Positions 1 through 5,412 of a DNA stretch of 5,412 nucleotides are shown here, in pieces (the first letter of the stretch is position 1; each line of letters starts with the position of its first letter). The notes under the pieces are model-generated. The model searched no databases. It saw only the letters and a program-made list of their open reading frames with translations, and was not told where the DNA came from. Both the position numbers and the translations under genes were made by a program. Origin of the DNA: Candidatus Zixiibacteriota bacterium (GTDB lineage Bacteria > Zixibacteria > MSB-5A5 > GN15 > PGXB01); contig CP070766.1 in the NCBI GenBank assembly GCA_020345705.1, positions 270,208-275,619 on the forward strand. Reading direction: 5' to 3'.

Positions 1-213
1 AAAACGAAAGACATTTACCATTATCCCGAACTGGACTACCGGTTTACACCGGTCGAAACAATGCCGGTCCGGGAAGGTGAATCCTATCTGGTAAGGACAG
101 CCGACAACAGATTTGCCAAGATCCGCGTCGAGAAAATCACCGGCGAAGGAAAAGAGCGTTCGCTCAAAGTAAAATATATCTATCAGACAATCGAAGACCT
201 GATGAGGTTCTAG
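1..213 (+). CDS. C-terminal 70 residues of an unrecognised protein (5' end outside window)
   Basis: An open frame runs from the first base to a TAG at 211-213 and encodes 70 residues ending in EDLMRF. The start lies upstream of the window. The segment is charged and shows an alternating beta-strand pattern: a Tyr/Pro-rich stretch (YHYPELDYRF), then SYLVRTADNRFAKIRVEKI, a Gly/Lys/Glu turn, and SLKVKYIYQT. It has no membrane segment. The hydrophobic/polar alternation suggests the last strands of a small beta-sandwich or accessory domain, as is common at the C-termini of secreted proteins, but that is inference and I do not recognise the family. Coding is supported by the uninterrupted frame and a composition like the downstream genes. 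A 180-bp gap with its own promoter separates it from the next gene, so it probably belongs to a different transcript. Confidence 0.7.
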   Translation, partial: KTKDIYHYPELDYRFTPVETMPVREGESYLVRTADNRFAKIRVEKITGEGKERSLKVKYIYQTIEDLMRF

Positions 214-261
214 CGAAAAAGACCTGACCTCCGAACGGCGAACTGCCAAGCGACGGAATGA

Positions 262-276
262 GCGGAAAATATCCGC
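262..276 (+). other. small hairpin downstream of the first gene
   Basis: GCGGA (262-266) and TCCGC (272-276) form a perfect 5-bp stem around a 5-nt AT-rich loop, 49 bp after the stop of the upstream gene. No T-tract follows, so it is not a convincing intrinsic terminator. It may only help to end or stabilise the upstream transcript. Confidence 0.2.
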
Positions 277-313
277 GACTATACCCTCATCAAAAAAATC
301 CTTGTATTGATGA

Positions 314-342
314 TTGACAACAAACAACCGAGCTTCTATTAT
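314..342 (+). promoter_or_regulatory. sigma70-type promoter for the outer-membrane protein gene
   Basis: A perfect -35 hexamer TTGACA at 314-319 is followed by exactly 17 bp and a -10 hexamer TATTAT at 337-342 (5 of 6 matches to TATAAT). Transcription would start near 349-350, giving a leader of about 45 nt before the ATG at 394. Its place in the only spacer upstream of the barrel gene fits. It probably also drives the S9 peptidase gene, which follows after 55 bp. Confidence 0.75.
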
Positions 343-393
343 TGAATCATGTCTACATGGAATTATTTTCCCGATTTAAAAGGAATGAGTTAG

Positions 394-1104
394 ATGGAAA
401 GAACCGGTCAAAGGTTCAGCCGCTGTGTTCTGATAGCACTCATTTCGATCGCTATATTCTCATTGGCTGTGGAAACGAAAGCTCGGTCAGGGGGATTCGA
501 CGTCTCGATAGGAGGAGGCGCCGGATATGTTCCGATGAGTGACTGGGAGGATTTCTACGGGTCTTCGGAGTATGGCTACTGCTACTATCAGCATGAGATA
601 TATGGCACGTTTATCAATATTCGCGTCACATATTTCGTCGCTTCTCACCACGCTGTTTCCGCAAACCTGGAGAATATCAAAACCTCTGCATCGAGGTGTG
701 ACTTCATCGATGCCTGGGCTGGACCTTACTTTATGGTCATTGACTGGCAATTTCGAAGCATACCGATTGGTCTGTCATATGAGTATTATTTCATGAATCG
801 TGCCGATAACGTTCAGCCTTATCTGGGCTTGGGTGTGTCACATTGCTTCACAAAGGTTGAGTCTTCTTTGAAGGATTTGTCTGGAGTATTGATCGATTTC
901 GGCAATTCTGAACCACGGACGGAAAGAGGTTATCACGTCATTGCCTACGCGGGGCTGAAATCATATATCAATAAGCGGCTATTCGTCAATACGCGTCTGC
1001 AGGGAAGATATGCCGATGGAGGCGGCTTCACTGATGAAAAGCGCGACATCAAAATCAACTTCAGCGGTGTCGATCTGACGGTAGGTGTCGGCTTCAGTTT
1101 CTGA
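394..1104 (+). CDS. small outer-membrane beta-barrel protein, 236 aa
   Basis: The N-terminus is a Sec signal peptide: Arg-containing n-region (residues 1-10), hydrophobic core 11-26, and probable cleavage after Ala30 (ETKA|RS). It has no lipobox. The mature part consists of alternating amphipathic segments rich in Gly, Tyr and Phe (about 35-47, 69-83, 86-97, 113-134, 140-155, 180-192, 195-207 and 220-236). The protein ends in VGVGFSF with a terminal Phe, the classic beta-signal for BAM-dependent insertion. Size and strand count fit an 8-stranded OmpX/OmpW/OmpA-barrel-like fold. The stretch IPIGLSYEYYF...VQPYLGLG (about 123-147) is typical of generic OMP_b-brl proteins. Three Cys (63, 102, 151) lie in the mature part. 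AGGA at 381-384 precedes the ATG by 9 nt. Substrate and role cannot be read from the sequence; it could be a porin, an adhesin-like barrel or a structural barrel. Confidence 0.85.
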   Translation: MERTGQRFSRCVLIALISIAIFSLAVETKARSGGFDVSIGGGAGYVPMSDWEDFYGSSEYGYCYYQHEIYGTFINIRVTYFVASHHAVSANLENIKTSASRCDFIDAWAGPYFMVIDWQFRSIPIGLSYEYYFMNRADNVQPYLGLGVSHCFTKVESSLKDLSGVLIDFGNSEPRTERGYHVIAYAGLKSYINKRLFVNTRLQGRYADGGGFTDEKRDIKINFSGVDLTVGVGFSF

Positions 1105-1107
1105 AGT
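1091..1107 (+). other. hairpin spanning the stop codon of the outer-membrane protein gene
   Basis: CTTCAG (1092-1097) and CTGAAG (1101-1106) form a perfect 6-bp stem with a TTT loop, extendable by a G-T pair (1091/1107). The stem includes the TGA stop at 1102-1104. A short TTTT follows at 1112-1115. It could attenuate readthrough into the peptidase gene or protect a processed 3' end, but the stem is weak for a terminator. Confidence 0.25.
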
Positions 1108-1147
1108 AGAGTTTTGCCCGATCGCTTGGGATATTATCAATTTGAAT

Positions 1148-1154
1148 AAAAGGA
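1148..1154 (+). promoter_or_regulatory. ribosome binding site that fixes the S9 peptidase start
   Basis: AAAAGGA at 1148-1154 sits 5 nt before the ATG at 1160. This favours 1160 over an in-frame GTG at 1085, which would overlap the end of the upstream gene and add 25 residues with no family resemblance. Confidence 0.7.
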
Positions 1155-1159
1155 ACTCC

Positions 1160-3013
1160 ATGCAGACGAAGACTACACCTCTCATACCCAGAGAAGTCCT
1201 GTTCGACAATCCAACACGATTCAATCCACAGATTTCCCCCAACGGGAACACGATTTCGTACGTTGCCCCTTTTAACGGCGTTCTGAACGTCTGGGTGCAA
1301 ACACCTGAAAAAGATGACGCCCGGCCTGTCACTAAAGACGCTGATCGGGGCATCTGGGAGCACTTCTGGGCTCGAGACGGTCGGCGTCTTCTTTACCTGC
1401 AGGATCAGGGCGGCAACGAAAACTGGCGGCTGTACTCCGTTGATCTGGAAACCGATGAAGTCGCGGACTTCACACCGTTTGACGACGTTCAGGTCAGAAT
1501 ACTTGAATTAAGCAAACATCATACGGATGAGATATTGATTGAGATGAACAAGGATGATGCCAGACTTCATGATGCCTATCATCTTCATCTGGACACAGGC
1601 AAGCTCACTCAAGTCGCAAAAAACCCCGGCGATGCCGTAGGCTGGCTTGCCGATGCTGATCTCAGCGTTCGCGCGATGACAAAATCGAATCCTGACAGCA
1701 GTTTCGATCTTATGGTCAGAGATGGCGACCGGGCCGATTGGAGAAAACTTATGACCTGGAACGCCGAGGACAACATAAGCAGTGAACCGATCTGCTTCTC
1801 CCGGGACGGCAAAAGCATCTACCTTGTCGATTCGCGTGACGCCAATGCGGGGCGGCTGGTTAGAATGGAGATCGCGTCCGGGGCTATTGATGTTCTGGCC
1901 GAGGATCCCGGCTACGACGTCGATGAGAGGATGATCAATCCCGACACTTATGAAATTCAGGCGATTTCATTCACAAAGGAACGTAAACAGTGGGTGGTGC
2001 TGGACGATTCATTGAGTGAGGATTTTGACACCTTAAGAAAGGCTCACGAGGGTGACCTTCTTTTGCATGGGCGGGATAACAAATGCAGGAAATGGATGGT
2101 CGGTTATGAACGAGACAACAGTCCGATAGCTTTCCATATATACGATTCGGAAAACAAAGAAAGCCGATTTCTTTTTGACAATCGCCCCCGCCTTAACGAT
2201 TACCTTCTGGCCCCGATAGAACCTGTCTCGTTGACATCACGCGACGGATTGACCATTCATGGTTACATCACTTATCCGATCGGCGGTGCAAAAAAGAATA
2301 TGCCGATGGTGCTTAATGTCCACGGAGGTCCGTGGCACCGTGACTTCTGGGGCTACAGCCCTGAAGCTCAGTGGCTGGCCAACCGTGGGTACATCTGCCT
2401 CCAGGTCAATTTCCGCGGCTCGGCCGGGTATGGGAAGAAATTCCTTAACGCCGGCGACAAAGAATGGGGCGGCAAGATGCATGACGATCTTGTCGATGCC
2501 GTCAACTGGGCCGTCGCGCAGGGCATCGCCGACCCCAGGAGAATCGCCATCTATGGCGGCTCGTACGGCGGCTATGCCGCCCTGGTCGGCGCGACGTTTA
2601 CGCCCGATCTGTTCTGCTGCGCGGTCAGCGTGGTCGGACCGAGCAACCTGCTGACCTTCATCAATTCCATCCCACCGTACTGGTCAACCATGATGGCGAT
2701 GTTTCATAGAAGAATCGGCAATCCCGACACCGAAAAAGATTTCCTTGAATCCCGCTCTCCTTTATTCAAAGTCGACAATATTAAAATTCCCATGCTGATT
2801 GGCCAGGGAGCCAACGATCCGCGGGTCAAAAAAGCCGAGTCCGAACAGATTGTGGCGGCCATGAAAGAAAAGGGAATTGATCACGAGTATATTGTCTTCC
2901 CCGACGAAGGGCACGGCTTCGCCAAACCGGAAAACCGTCTCAAATTCTATGCTGTCGCGGAAAGATTTCTGTCCAGGCACCTCGGCGGCAGGTTTGAGAA
3001 AGATTCGGTCTGA
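1160..3013 (+). CDS. S9 family serine peptidase (prolyl oligopeptidase / acylaminoacyl-peptidase-like), 617 aa
   Basis: It probably cleaves short peptides at a residue determined by the S9 pocket (oligopeptidase, dipeptidyl- or acylaminoacyl-peptidase activity). Residues about 20-345 look like the beta-propeller gate, with repeated segments such as NPQISPNGNTISYVAP and NWRLYSVDLET. From about 350 comes the alpha/beta-hydrolase domain: oxyanion-side HGGPW (388-392), NFRGSAGYG (417-425), the nucleophile elbow GGSYGGY with Ser468, GQGANDPRV with Asp553, and DEGHGF with His585. The triad is complete. The length is normal for the S9C-like group, and HGGPW.RD.WGY is typical of it. No signal peptide is visible, so the enzyme is most likely cytoplasmic. 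The start at 1160 is chosen for its ribosome binding site. It follows the barrel gene by 55 bp and probably shares its promoter. Exact substrate specificity is not deducible. Confidence 0.93.
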   Translation: MQTKTTPLIPREVLFDNPTRFNPQISPNGNTISYVAPFNGVLNVWVQTPEKDDARPVTKDADRGIWEHFWARDGRRLLYLQDQGGNENWRLYSVDLETDEVADFTPFDDVQVRILELSKHHTDEILIEMNKDDARLHDAYHLHLDTGKLTQVAKNPGDAVGWLADADLSVRAMTKSNPDSSFDLMVRDGDRADWRKLMTWNAEDNISSEPICFSRDGKSIYLVDSRDANAGRLVRMEIASGAIDVLAEDPGYDVDERMINPDTYEIQAISFTKERKQWVVLDDSLSEDFDTLRKAHEGDLLLHGRDNKCRKWMVGYERDNSPIAFHIYDSENKESRFLFDNRPRLNDYLLAPIEPVSLTSRDGLTIHGYITYPIGGAKKNMPMVLNVHGGPWHRDFWGYSPEAQWLANRGYICLQVNFRGSAGYGKKFLNAGDKEWGGKMHDDLVDAVNWAVAQGIADPRRIAIYGGSYGGYAALVGATFTPDLFCCAVSVVGPSNLLTFINSIPPYWSTMMAMFHRRIGNPDTEKDFLESRSPLFKVDNIKIPMLIGQGANDPRVKKAESEQIVAAMKEKGIDHEYIVFPDEGHGFAKPENRLKFYAVAERFLSRHLGGRFEKDSV

Positions 3014-3042
3014 TTGACGGATTTTCCGACCCTTCACATGAT
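3014..3042 (+). promoter_or_regulatory. possible weak promoter downstream of the S9 gene
   Basis: TTGACG (3014-3019, 5 of 6 to consensus) is followed by a 17-bp spacer and CATGAT (3037-3042, 4 of 6). It begins directly after the S9 stop codon. Transcription from here would produce a leader of about 240 nt that includes the nested inverted repeats at 3130-3229. The -10 match is poor, so this is only a candidate. Confidence 0.25.
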
Positions 3043-3129
3043 AGAAAATTCGAATAAGCGCGAAACCTTTTGTTAAAATTCACGTATCCGAAACTTGATA
3101 AGCATCATCCGCGTTTATCTCCATGCGAG

Positions 3130-3229
3130 CGGGCAGGTTGGCTGGGTAAGACAATAGAATTGTCTTCGACAACGACAGCAACCAGGGCGACCGATTAAAC
3201 GATAATGTTATGCCGGGAAAACCTGCCTG
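3130..3229 (+). other. nested inverted repeats: possible structured leader RNA or small RNA
   Basis: An outer stem pairs 3130-3139 (CGGGCAGGTT) with 3220-3229 (AACCTGCCTG): ten pairs, one of them G-T. Inside it, AAGACAAT (3148-3155) and ATTGTCTT (3159-3166) form a perfect 8-bp hairpin with a 3-nt loop. CTGG (3142-3145) can pair with CCAG (3182-3185) around that hairpin. A competing 5-bp hairpin, TTGTC (3160-3164) with GACAA (3168-3172), cannot coexist with the 8-bp one. The whole lies in the 275-bp spacer, ending 59 bp before the next start codon. I do not recognise a known riboswitch class. It could be a structured 5' leader, an independent small RNA or an operator region. There is no reading frame of note here. 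Confidence 0.35.
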
Positions 3230-3288
3230 ATTTAACTGCCGCCATTATATCCTCGCCTTTCAGTATCAGCCCTCACTGATTTTGCGGC

Positions 3289-4806
3289 ATGAATGACATC
3301 CATATTGAAAATGGAAGTGCTTCCGGGAAAAAGATATTACTGGCAATAATCCTGATTGCAGTTGTCCTGAGGATAGTTCTTGCACTTGTCTCGGACAACG
3401 TGAATCATCCGGATGAGGTTTTTCAGGTTCTGGAGCAATCGCATCGTGTCGTATTCGGCTACGGCATAGTGCCCTGGGAATATCGCCTATCGGCCCGCTC
3501 ATGGCTGGTGCCCGGACTCATGACGCTTATCCTGTACCCACTGAAGGTGCTGGGGATCGATAATCCCAATATATATGTTCCGTTGGTCAAGATTATTCTT
3601 TCCCTTATATCCCTTGTTGCTGTCTATTCGGCCTACGTCATAGGCAGGAGGCTGGCTTCGGAGAGAGCCGGTCTGTGGGCGGCCTTCCTGTTTGCGATAT
3701 GGTTTGAAATCGTTTATTTCTCCATCAGGCCGTTGAGCGAAGTCTGGGCGACAACTTTCCTATTGGCCGCCGTTGCTATTCAGCTCACCCGCCGCTCGAA
3801 GCTGCAGATAGCGTCAGCCGGGCTGCTGGCCTGTCTTTGCGTCGCCATTCGCATCAATTATTTTCCGATCGTGCTGGTCCTTGTGATTATGGGTTTAAAA
3901 AGGATGACGAATGAAGACCGTCGGGTTTACCTGCTGTCTATTTTCGCCACATTAGTCGGCGTAGGTATTGTCGAGACGATGACTCTCGGAAAGCCTTTCA
4001 CGTCCTATATAAACTTCCTGAACGTCGACAAAACGTTTTTCATGGCCGGGCCCCTGGGTTCGAAAATTAGTACAGACTACCTGATGTGCATGGGTTATGC
4101 CTCGCTGTTCCTGTACTGGCTCATACCGCTTCTGGGATTGGCCTTCTGGCGTAAAACCCGCGTCATTCTGGCAATGCTGGCCGTCGCCGTGCTCACGCAC
4201 ATTCTCATCCCGGCCAAGGATCACCAGATAGACTACCGGCACATATACGTCGCCATACCGCTGATAATGATCATCGGGGGAATAATTATTGCCCGGACGA
4301 TCGATATGTCGAAGAATGCCCGGATGAGAAACATGATGGTGATCATCTTTTCGGCGATTCTATTGATCATTTCGGTTTCAGGTTCCCTGGCGCGCATTCC
4401 CTGCCAGAAAAATGTTTACGCCGGCAAGACGTTCGAAGTGTATGATCATAGCATCTACTATTCAAACCCGATTTTGAAAGCATATCGATACCTGTACAAC
4501 CAGGATGACGTATATGCAGTGTACGACGCCTCGACGGCATGGTTCAGAGCAGGAGGCTTTTATTATCTGCATCGCGATGTTCCTCTGTACTATAACATTA
4601 CTCCACCACCCACCGGCGAACATATAAGTCATATTATTATCAAAGGTGAGTTATACGGAGTCAACGGATTTGAACTGATTAAATCCATCGATGACATCAA
4701 CGTTTACCACCGATCCAATAAGACGTTCGGATACAAGCGCGACCCCGCTTACACCACCGACATTATTCAATTGGGTGTCGATGACGTGTACAGCGCAAGA
4801 AGATAG
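3289..4806 (+). CDS. Alg9/PIG-B-like mannosyltransferase (GT22, GT-C fold), 505 aa
   Basis: This is a predicted inner-membrane glycosyltransferase that would transfer a sugar, by family precedent mannose from a polyprenyl-phosphate donor, to a lipid or glycan outside the cytoplasm. A first membrane segment (15-34) is followed by the family signature HPDE (40-43), Q46, E49 and H52, then FGYG, PWEY (62-65) and RSW (70-72). This matches the first extracytoplasmic loop of GT22 enzymes, where the acidic residue (Asp42 or Glu43) is the expected catalytic base. Further hydrophobic segments follow (about 73-89, 95-118, 127-145, 151-166, 173-202, 212-228, 263-287, 291-307, 319-336, 347-366). KDHQIDYRHIY (310-320) corresponds to the HKE-x-RF element of Alg9/PIG-B. 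Residues about 370-505 are a soluble tail. The start is the first ATG after an in-frame stop at 3277, but no Shine-Dalgarno sequence is visible. No other glycan genes flank it, so the acceptor is unknown. An ArnT/PMT-like GT-C enzyme is the main alternative. Confidence 0.82.
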   Translation: MNDIHIENGSASGKKILLAIILIAVVLRIVLALVSDNVNHPDEVFQVLEQSHRVVFGYGIVPWEYRLSARSWLVPGLMTLILYPLKVLGIDNPNIYVPLVKIILSLISLVAVYSAYVIGRRLASERAGLWAAFLFAIWFEIVYFSIRPLSEVWATTFLLAAVAIQLTRRSKLQIASAGLLACLCVAIRINYFPIVLVLVIMGLKRMTNEDRRVYLLSIFATLVGVGIVETMTLGKPFTSYINFLNVDKTFFMAGPLGSKISTDYLMCMGYASLFLYWLIPLLGLAFWRKTRVILAMLAVAVLTHILIPAKDHQIDYRHIYVAIPLIMIIGGIIIARTIDMSKNARMRNMMVIIFSAILLIISVSGSLARIPCQKNVYAGKTFEVYDHSIYYSNPILKAYRYLYNQDDVYAVYDASTAWFRAGGFYYLHRDVPLYYNITPPPTGEHISHIIIKGELYGVNGFELIKSIDDINVYHRSNKTFGYKRDPAYTTDIIQLGVDDVYSARR

Positions 4807-4863
4807 AATATTCGAATCCTCAGTGACTTGCCGGCTGATTTCGGCACAGTTCGGAAGCGGTCT

Positions 4864-4952
4864 TGAAAATCGGCGACGTCGCCCCGTCAGCTATGGGCGC
4901 GCTAAAATACGCCACGAGCCAAAAGGCCGCTTGCGGAATTCGAGGATTTTCG
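4864..4952 (+). other. long-range inverted repeat enclosing a perfect palindrome, upstream of the subtilase gene
   Basis: GAAAATC (4865-4871) is complementary to GATTTTC (4945-4951), extendable by a T-G pair (4864/4952). Between them lies the perfect 12-bp palindrome GGCGACGTCGCC (4872-4883), directly abutting the left arm. A further short GGCG/CGCC pair lies around 4896-4914. It may be a structured leader or a regulator binding site for the protease gene. No known riboswitch is recognised and no T-tract supports a terminator. Confidence 0.3.
4872..4883. repeat. perfect 12-bp palindrome GGCGACGTCGCC
   Basis: The palindrome is self-complementary over all 12 positions and lies 65 bp after the glycosyltransferase stop codon. 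It could be a dimeric regulator site or fold into a GGCG/CGCC hairpin with an ACGT loop. With no second copy in the window, its role cannot be assigned. Confidence 0.5.
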
Positions 4953-4988
4953 TAAGTTTATATAAGTAGGTTTAATGGAACAACTTTC

Positions 4989-5002
4989 CGGCCGCCGGGC
5001 CG
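4989..5002 (+). other. GC hairpin directly upstream of the subtilase ribosome binding site
   Basis: CGGCC (4989-4993) pairs with GGCCG (4998-5002) around a GCCG loop. The stem ends one base before the AAGGAG at 5004. Such a position can keep the ribosome site open or block 5' decay. Its function is inferred only from placement. Confidence 0.3.
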
Positions 5003-5003
5003 C

Positions 5004-5009
5004 AAGGAG
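5004..5009 (+). promoter_or_regulatory. strong ribosome binding site of the subtilase gene
   Basis: AAGGAG at 5004-5009 with a 7-nt spacer to the ATG at 5017 is the best Shine-Dalgarno match in the window. It fixes the start of the protease gene. Confidence 0.85.
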
Positions 5010-5016
5010 AATAACT

Positions 5017-5412
5017 ATGCTCAAAAAGACAAAAACCGCTCTCTTGATATCTTTGTTGATCTGGATGGCGGCGGATACGTCCGCCTTATACCGCACGGAC
5101 GAGCCAAGCTCAAGCGGCTATGAACCGACCGGTTTGATTGTAAAATTAAAACCGGACGCCGCCGCCAAAATTATCGTGGGAAAGGACGGTCGAGTGGCAA
5201 CTGGCCTACAGAGCCTTGATGCTCTGAATCAGAGATCCAACATATCGGGCCTGGCGCCGTTACTCCCGAAAAAGGCCGCCGGAACGGTGTCGCAGTCTTT
5301 TTCAGGCATCTTCATACTGGAGTTTCCCGATGGAACCGATCTCCCGGCTTTGGCAACCGAGTATGCAAGACTGTCCAGCGTGATGTATGCCGAGCCGGAT
5401 TATGTCGTCGAG
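5017..5412 (+). CDS. secreted subtilisin-like (S8) protease, signal peptide and prodomain only (3' end outside window)
   Basis: The 132 residues visible start with a Sec signal peptide: LKKTK n-region, hydrophobic core about 8-19, and probable cleavage after Ala23 (DTSA|LY). A short Ser-rich linker follows. From about residue 39 comes a prodomain of the fervidolysin/I9 type. It opens with the strand GLIVKLKPDA (39-48), then SLDALNQRSNISGLAPLLP, the strand GIFILEFPDG, a helix LPALATEYARLSSV, and ends with YAEPDYVVE (124-132), the hallmark of the prodomain end that sits over the protease active site. In this family a catalytic Asp/His/Ser subtilase domain follows the prodomain, but none of it is in the window. 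The prodomain acts as chaperone and inhibitor until it is cleaved outside the inner membrane. The gene has a strong ribosome site and a 210-bp structured upstream spacer, so it is probably transcribed separately from the glycosyltransferase gene. Confidence 0.85.
   Translation, partial: MLKKTKTALLISLLIWMAADTSALYRTDEPSSSGYEPTGLIVKLKPDAAAKIIVGKDGRVATGLQSLDALNQRSNISGLAPLLPKKAAGTVSQSFSGIFILEFPDGTDLPALATEYARLSSVMYAEPDYVVE

Noticed and set aside
342..542. 66-aa open frame starting in the barrel gene's leader
   Set aside because: It overlaps the barrel gene in another frame, ends in an Arg-rich low-complexity tail, and begins within the proposed -10 hexamer.
1085..1159. GTG at 1085 as an earlier start for the S9 peptidase, adding 25 residues
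   Set aside because: It overlaps the end of the barrel gene and has no ribosome site. The added residues do not resemble an S9 N-terminus or a signal peptide, whereas ATG 1160 has AAAAGGA at good spacing.
979..1363. Minus-strand open frames (124 and 89 aa) across the barrel/S9 junction
   Set aside because: They lie antisense to two well-supported genes and show no domain motifs, so they look like shadow frames.
2259..2654. 131-aa plus-strand frame inside the S9 hydrolase domain
   Set aside because: It is a frame shadow over the most conserved part of the S9 gene; its Ser/Arg/Ala-rich composition is typical of an off-frame read.
3019..3051. GGATTTTC / GAAAATTC as a terminator after the S9 gene
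   Set aside because: The stem is AT-rich with a 17-nt loop and one G-T pair, and no T-tract follows, so it does not look like an intrinsic terminator.
4931..4966. TTGCGG with TATATA/TATAAG as a promoter for the subtilase gene
   Set aside because: The spacing is 22-24 bp, too long for a sigma70-type promoter, and no better -35 lies at 16-18 bp from the TATATA.
4691..4969. 92-aa frame running from the end of the glycosyltransferase gene into the spacer
   Set aside because: No recognisable motif, starts inside a real gene in another frame, and crosses the structured spacer. It is most likely non-coding.
4902..5096. 64-aa minus-strand frame with a hydrophobic stretch near 5017
   Set aside because: The hydrophobic part is the reverse complement of the subtilase signal-peptide coding region; there is no independent support.

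Overview
The window reads as chromosomal DNA from a Gram-negative bacterium of moderate GC content. The evidence is an 8-strand-type outer-membrane barrel protein with a signal peptide and terminal phenylalanine, Shine-Dalgarno sites of the AAGGAG/AAAAGGA type, and one near-consensus sigma70-type promoter. The mix of a barrel protein, an S9C-like peptidase, a bacterial GT22 mannosyltransferase-like protein and a fervidolysin-type subtilase prodomain would suit an environmental or uncultured lineage (FCB or Zixibacteria-like). That placement is only an impression from gene style; there is no marker gene here.

Layout, all genes on the + strand. (1) 1-213 is the 3' end of an unrecognised gene. 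(2) 214-393 is a spacer with a TTGACA/17 bp/TATTAT promoter at 314-342. (3) 394-1104 is a small outer-membrane beta-barrel protein. (4) 1160-3013 is a complete, apparently cytoplasmic S9 (prolyl oligopeptidase family) serine peptidase, 55 bp downstream and probably cotranscribed with the barrel gene. (5) 3014-3288 is a 275-bp spacer with an unusual set of nested inverted repeats. (6) 3289-4806 is a polytopic GT-C glycosyltransferase of the Alg9/PIG-B (GT22) type. (7) 4807-5016 is a spacer with a perfect 12-bp palindrome inside a longer-range inverted repeat, and a GC hairpin directly upstream of a strong ribosome binding site. (8) 5017-5412 is the signal peptide and prodomain of a secreted subtilisin-like protease, cut by the window edge.

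The genes do not form an obvious single pathway. Three of the four identifiable products act at or beyond the inner membrane, and the fourth is a cytoplasmic peptide-degrading enzyme. I see no mobile element, tRNA, rRNA, CRISPR array or defence system. The coding content is ordinary. The parts most worth a second look are the two structured spacers and the eukaryote-like mannosyltransferase signature in a bacterial gene that has no glycan-cluster neighbours and no visible Shine-Dalgarno site.
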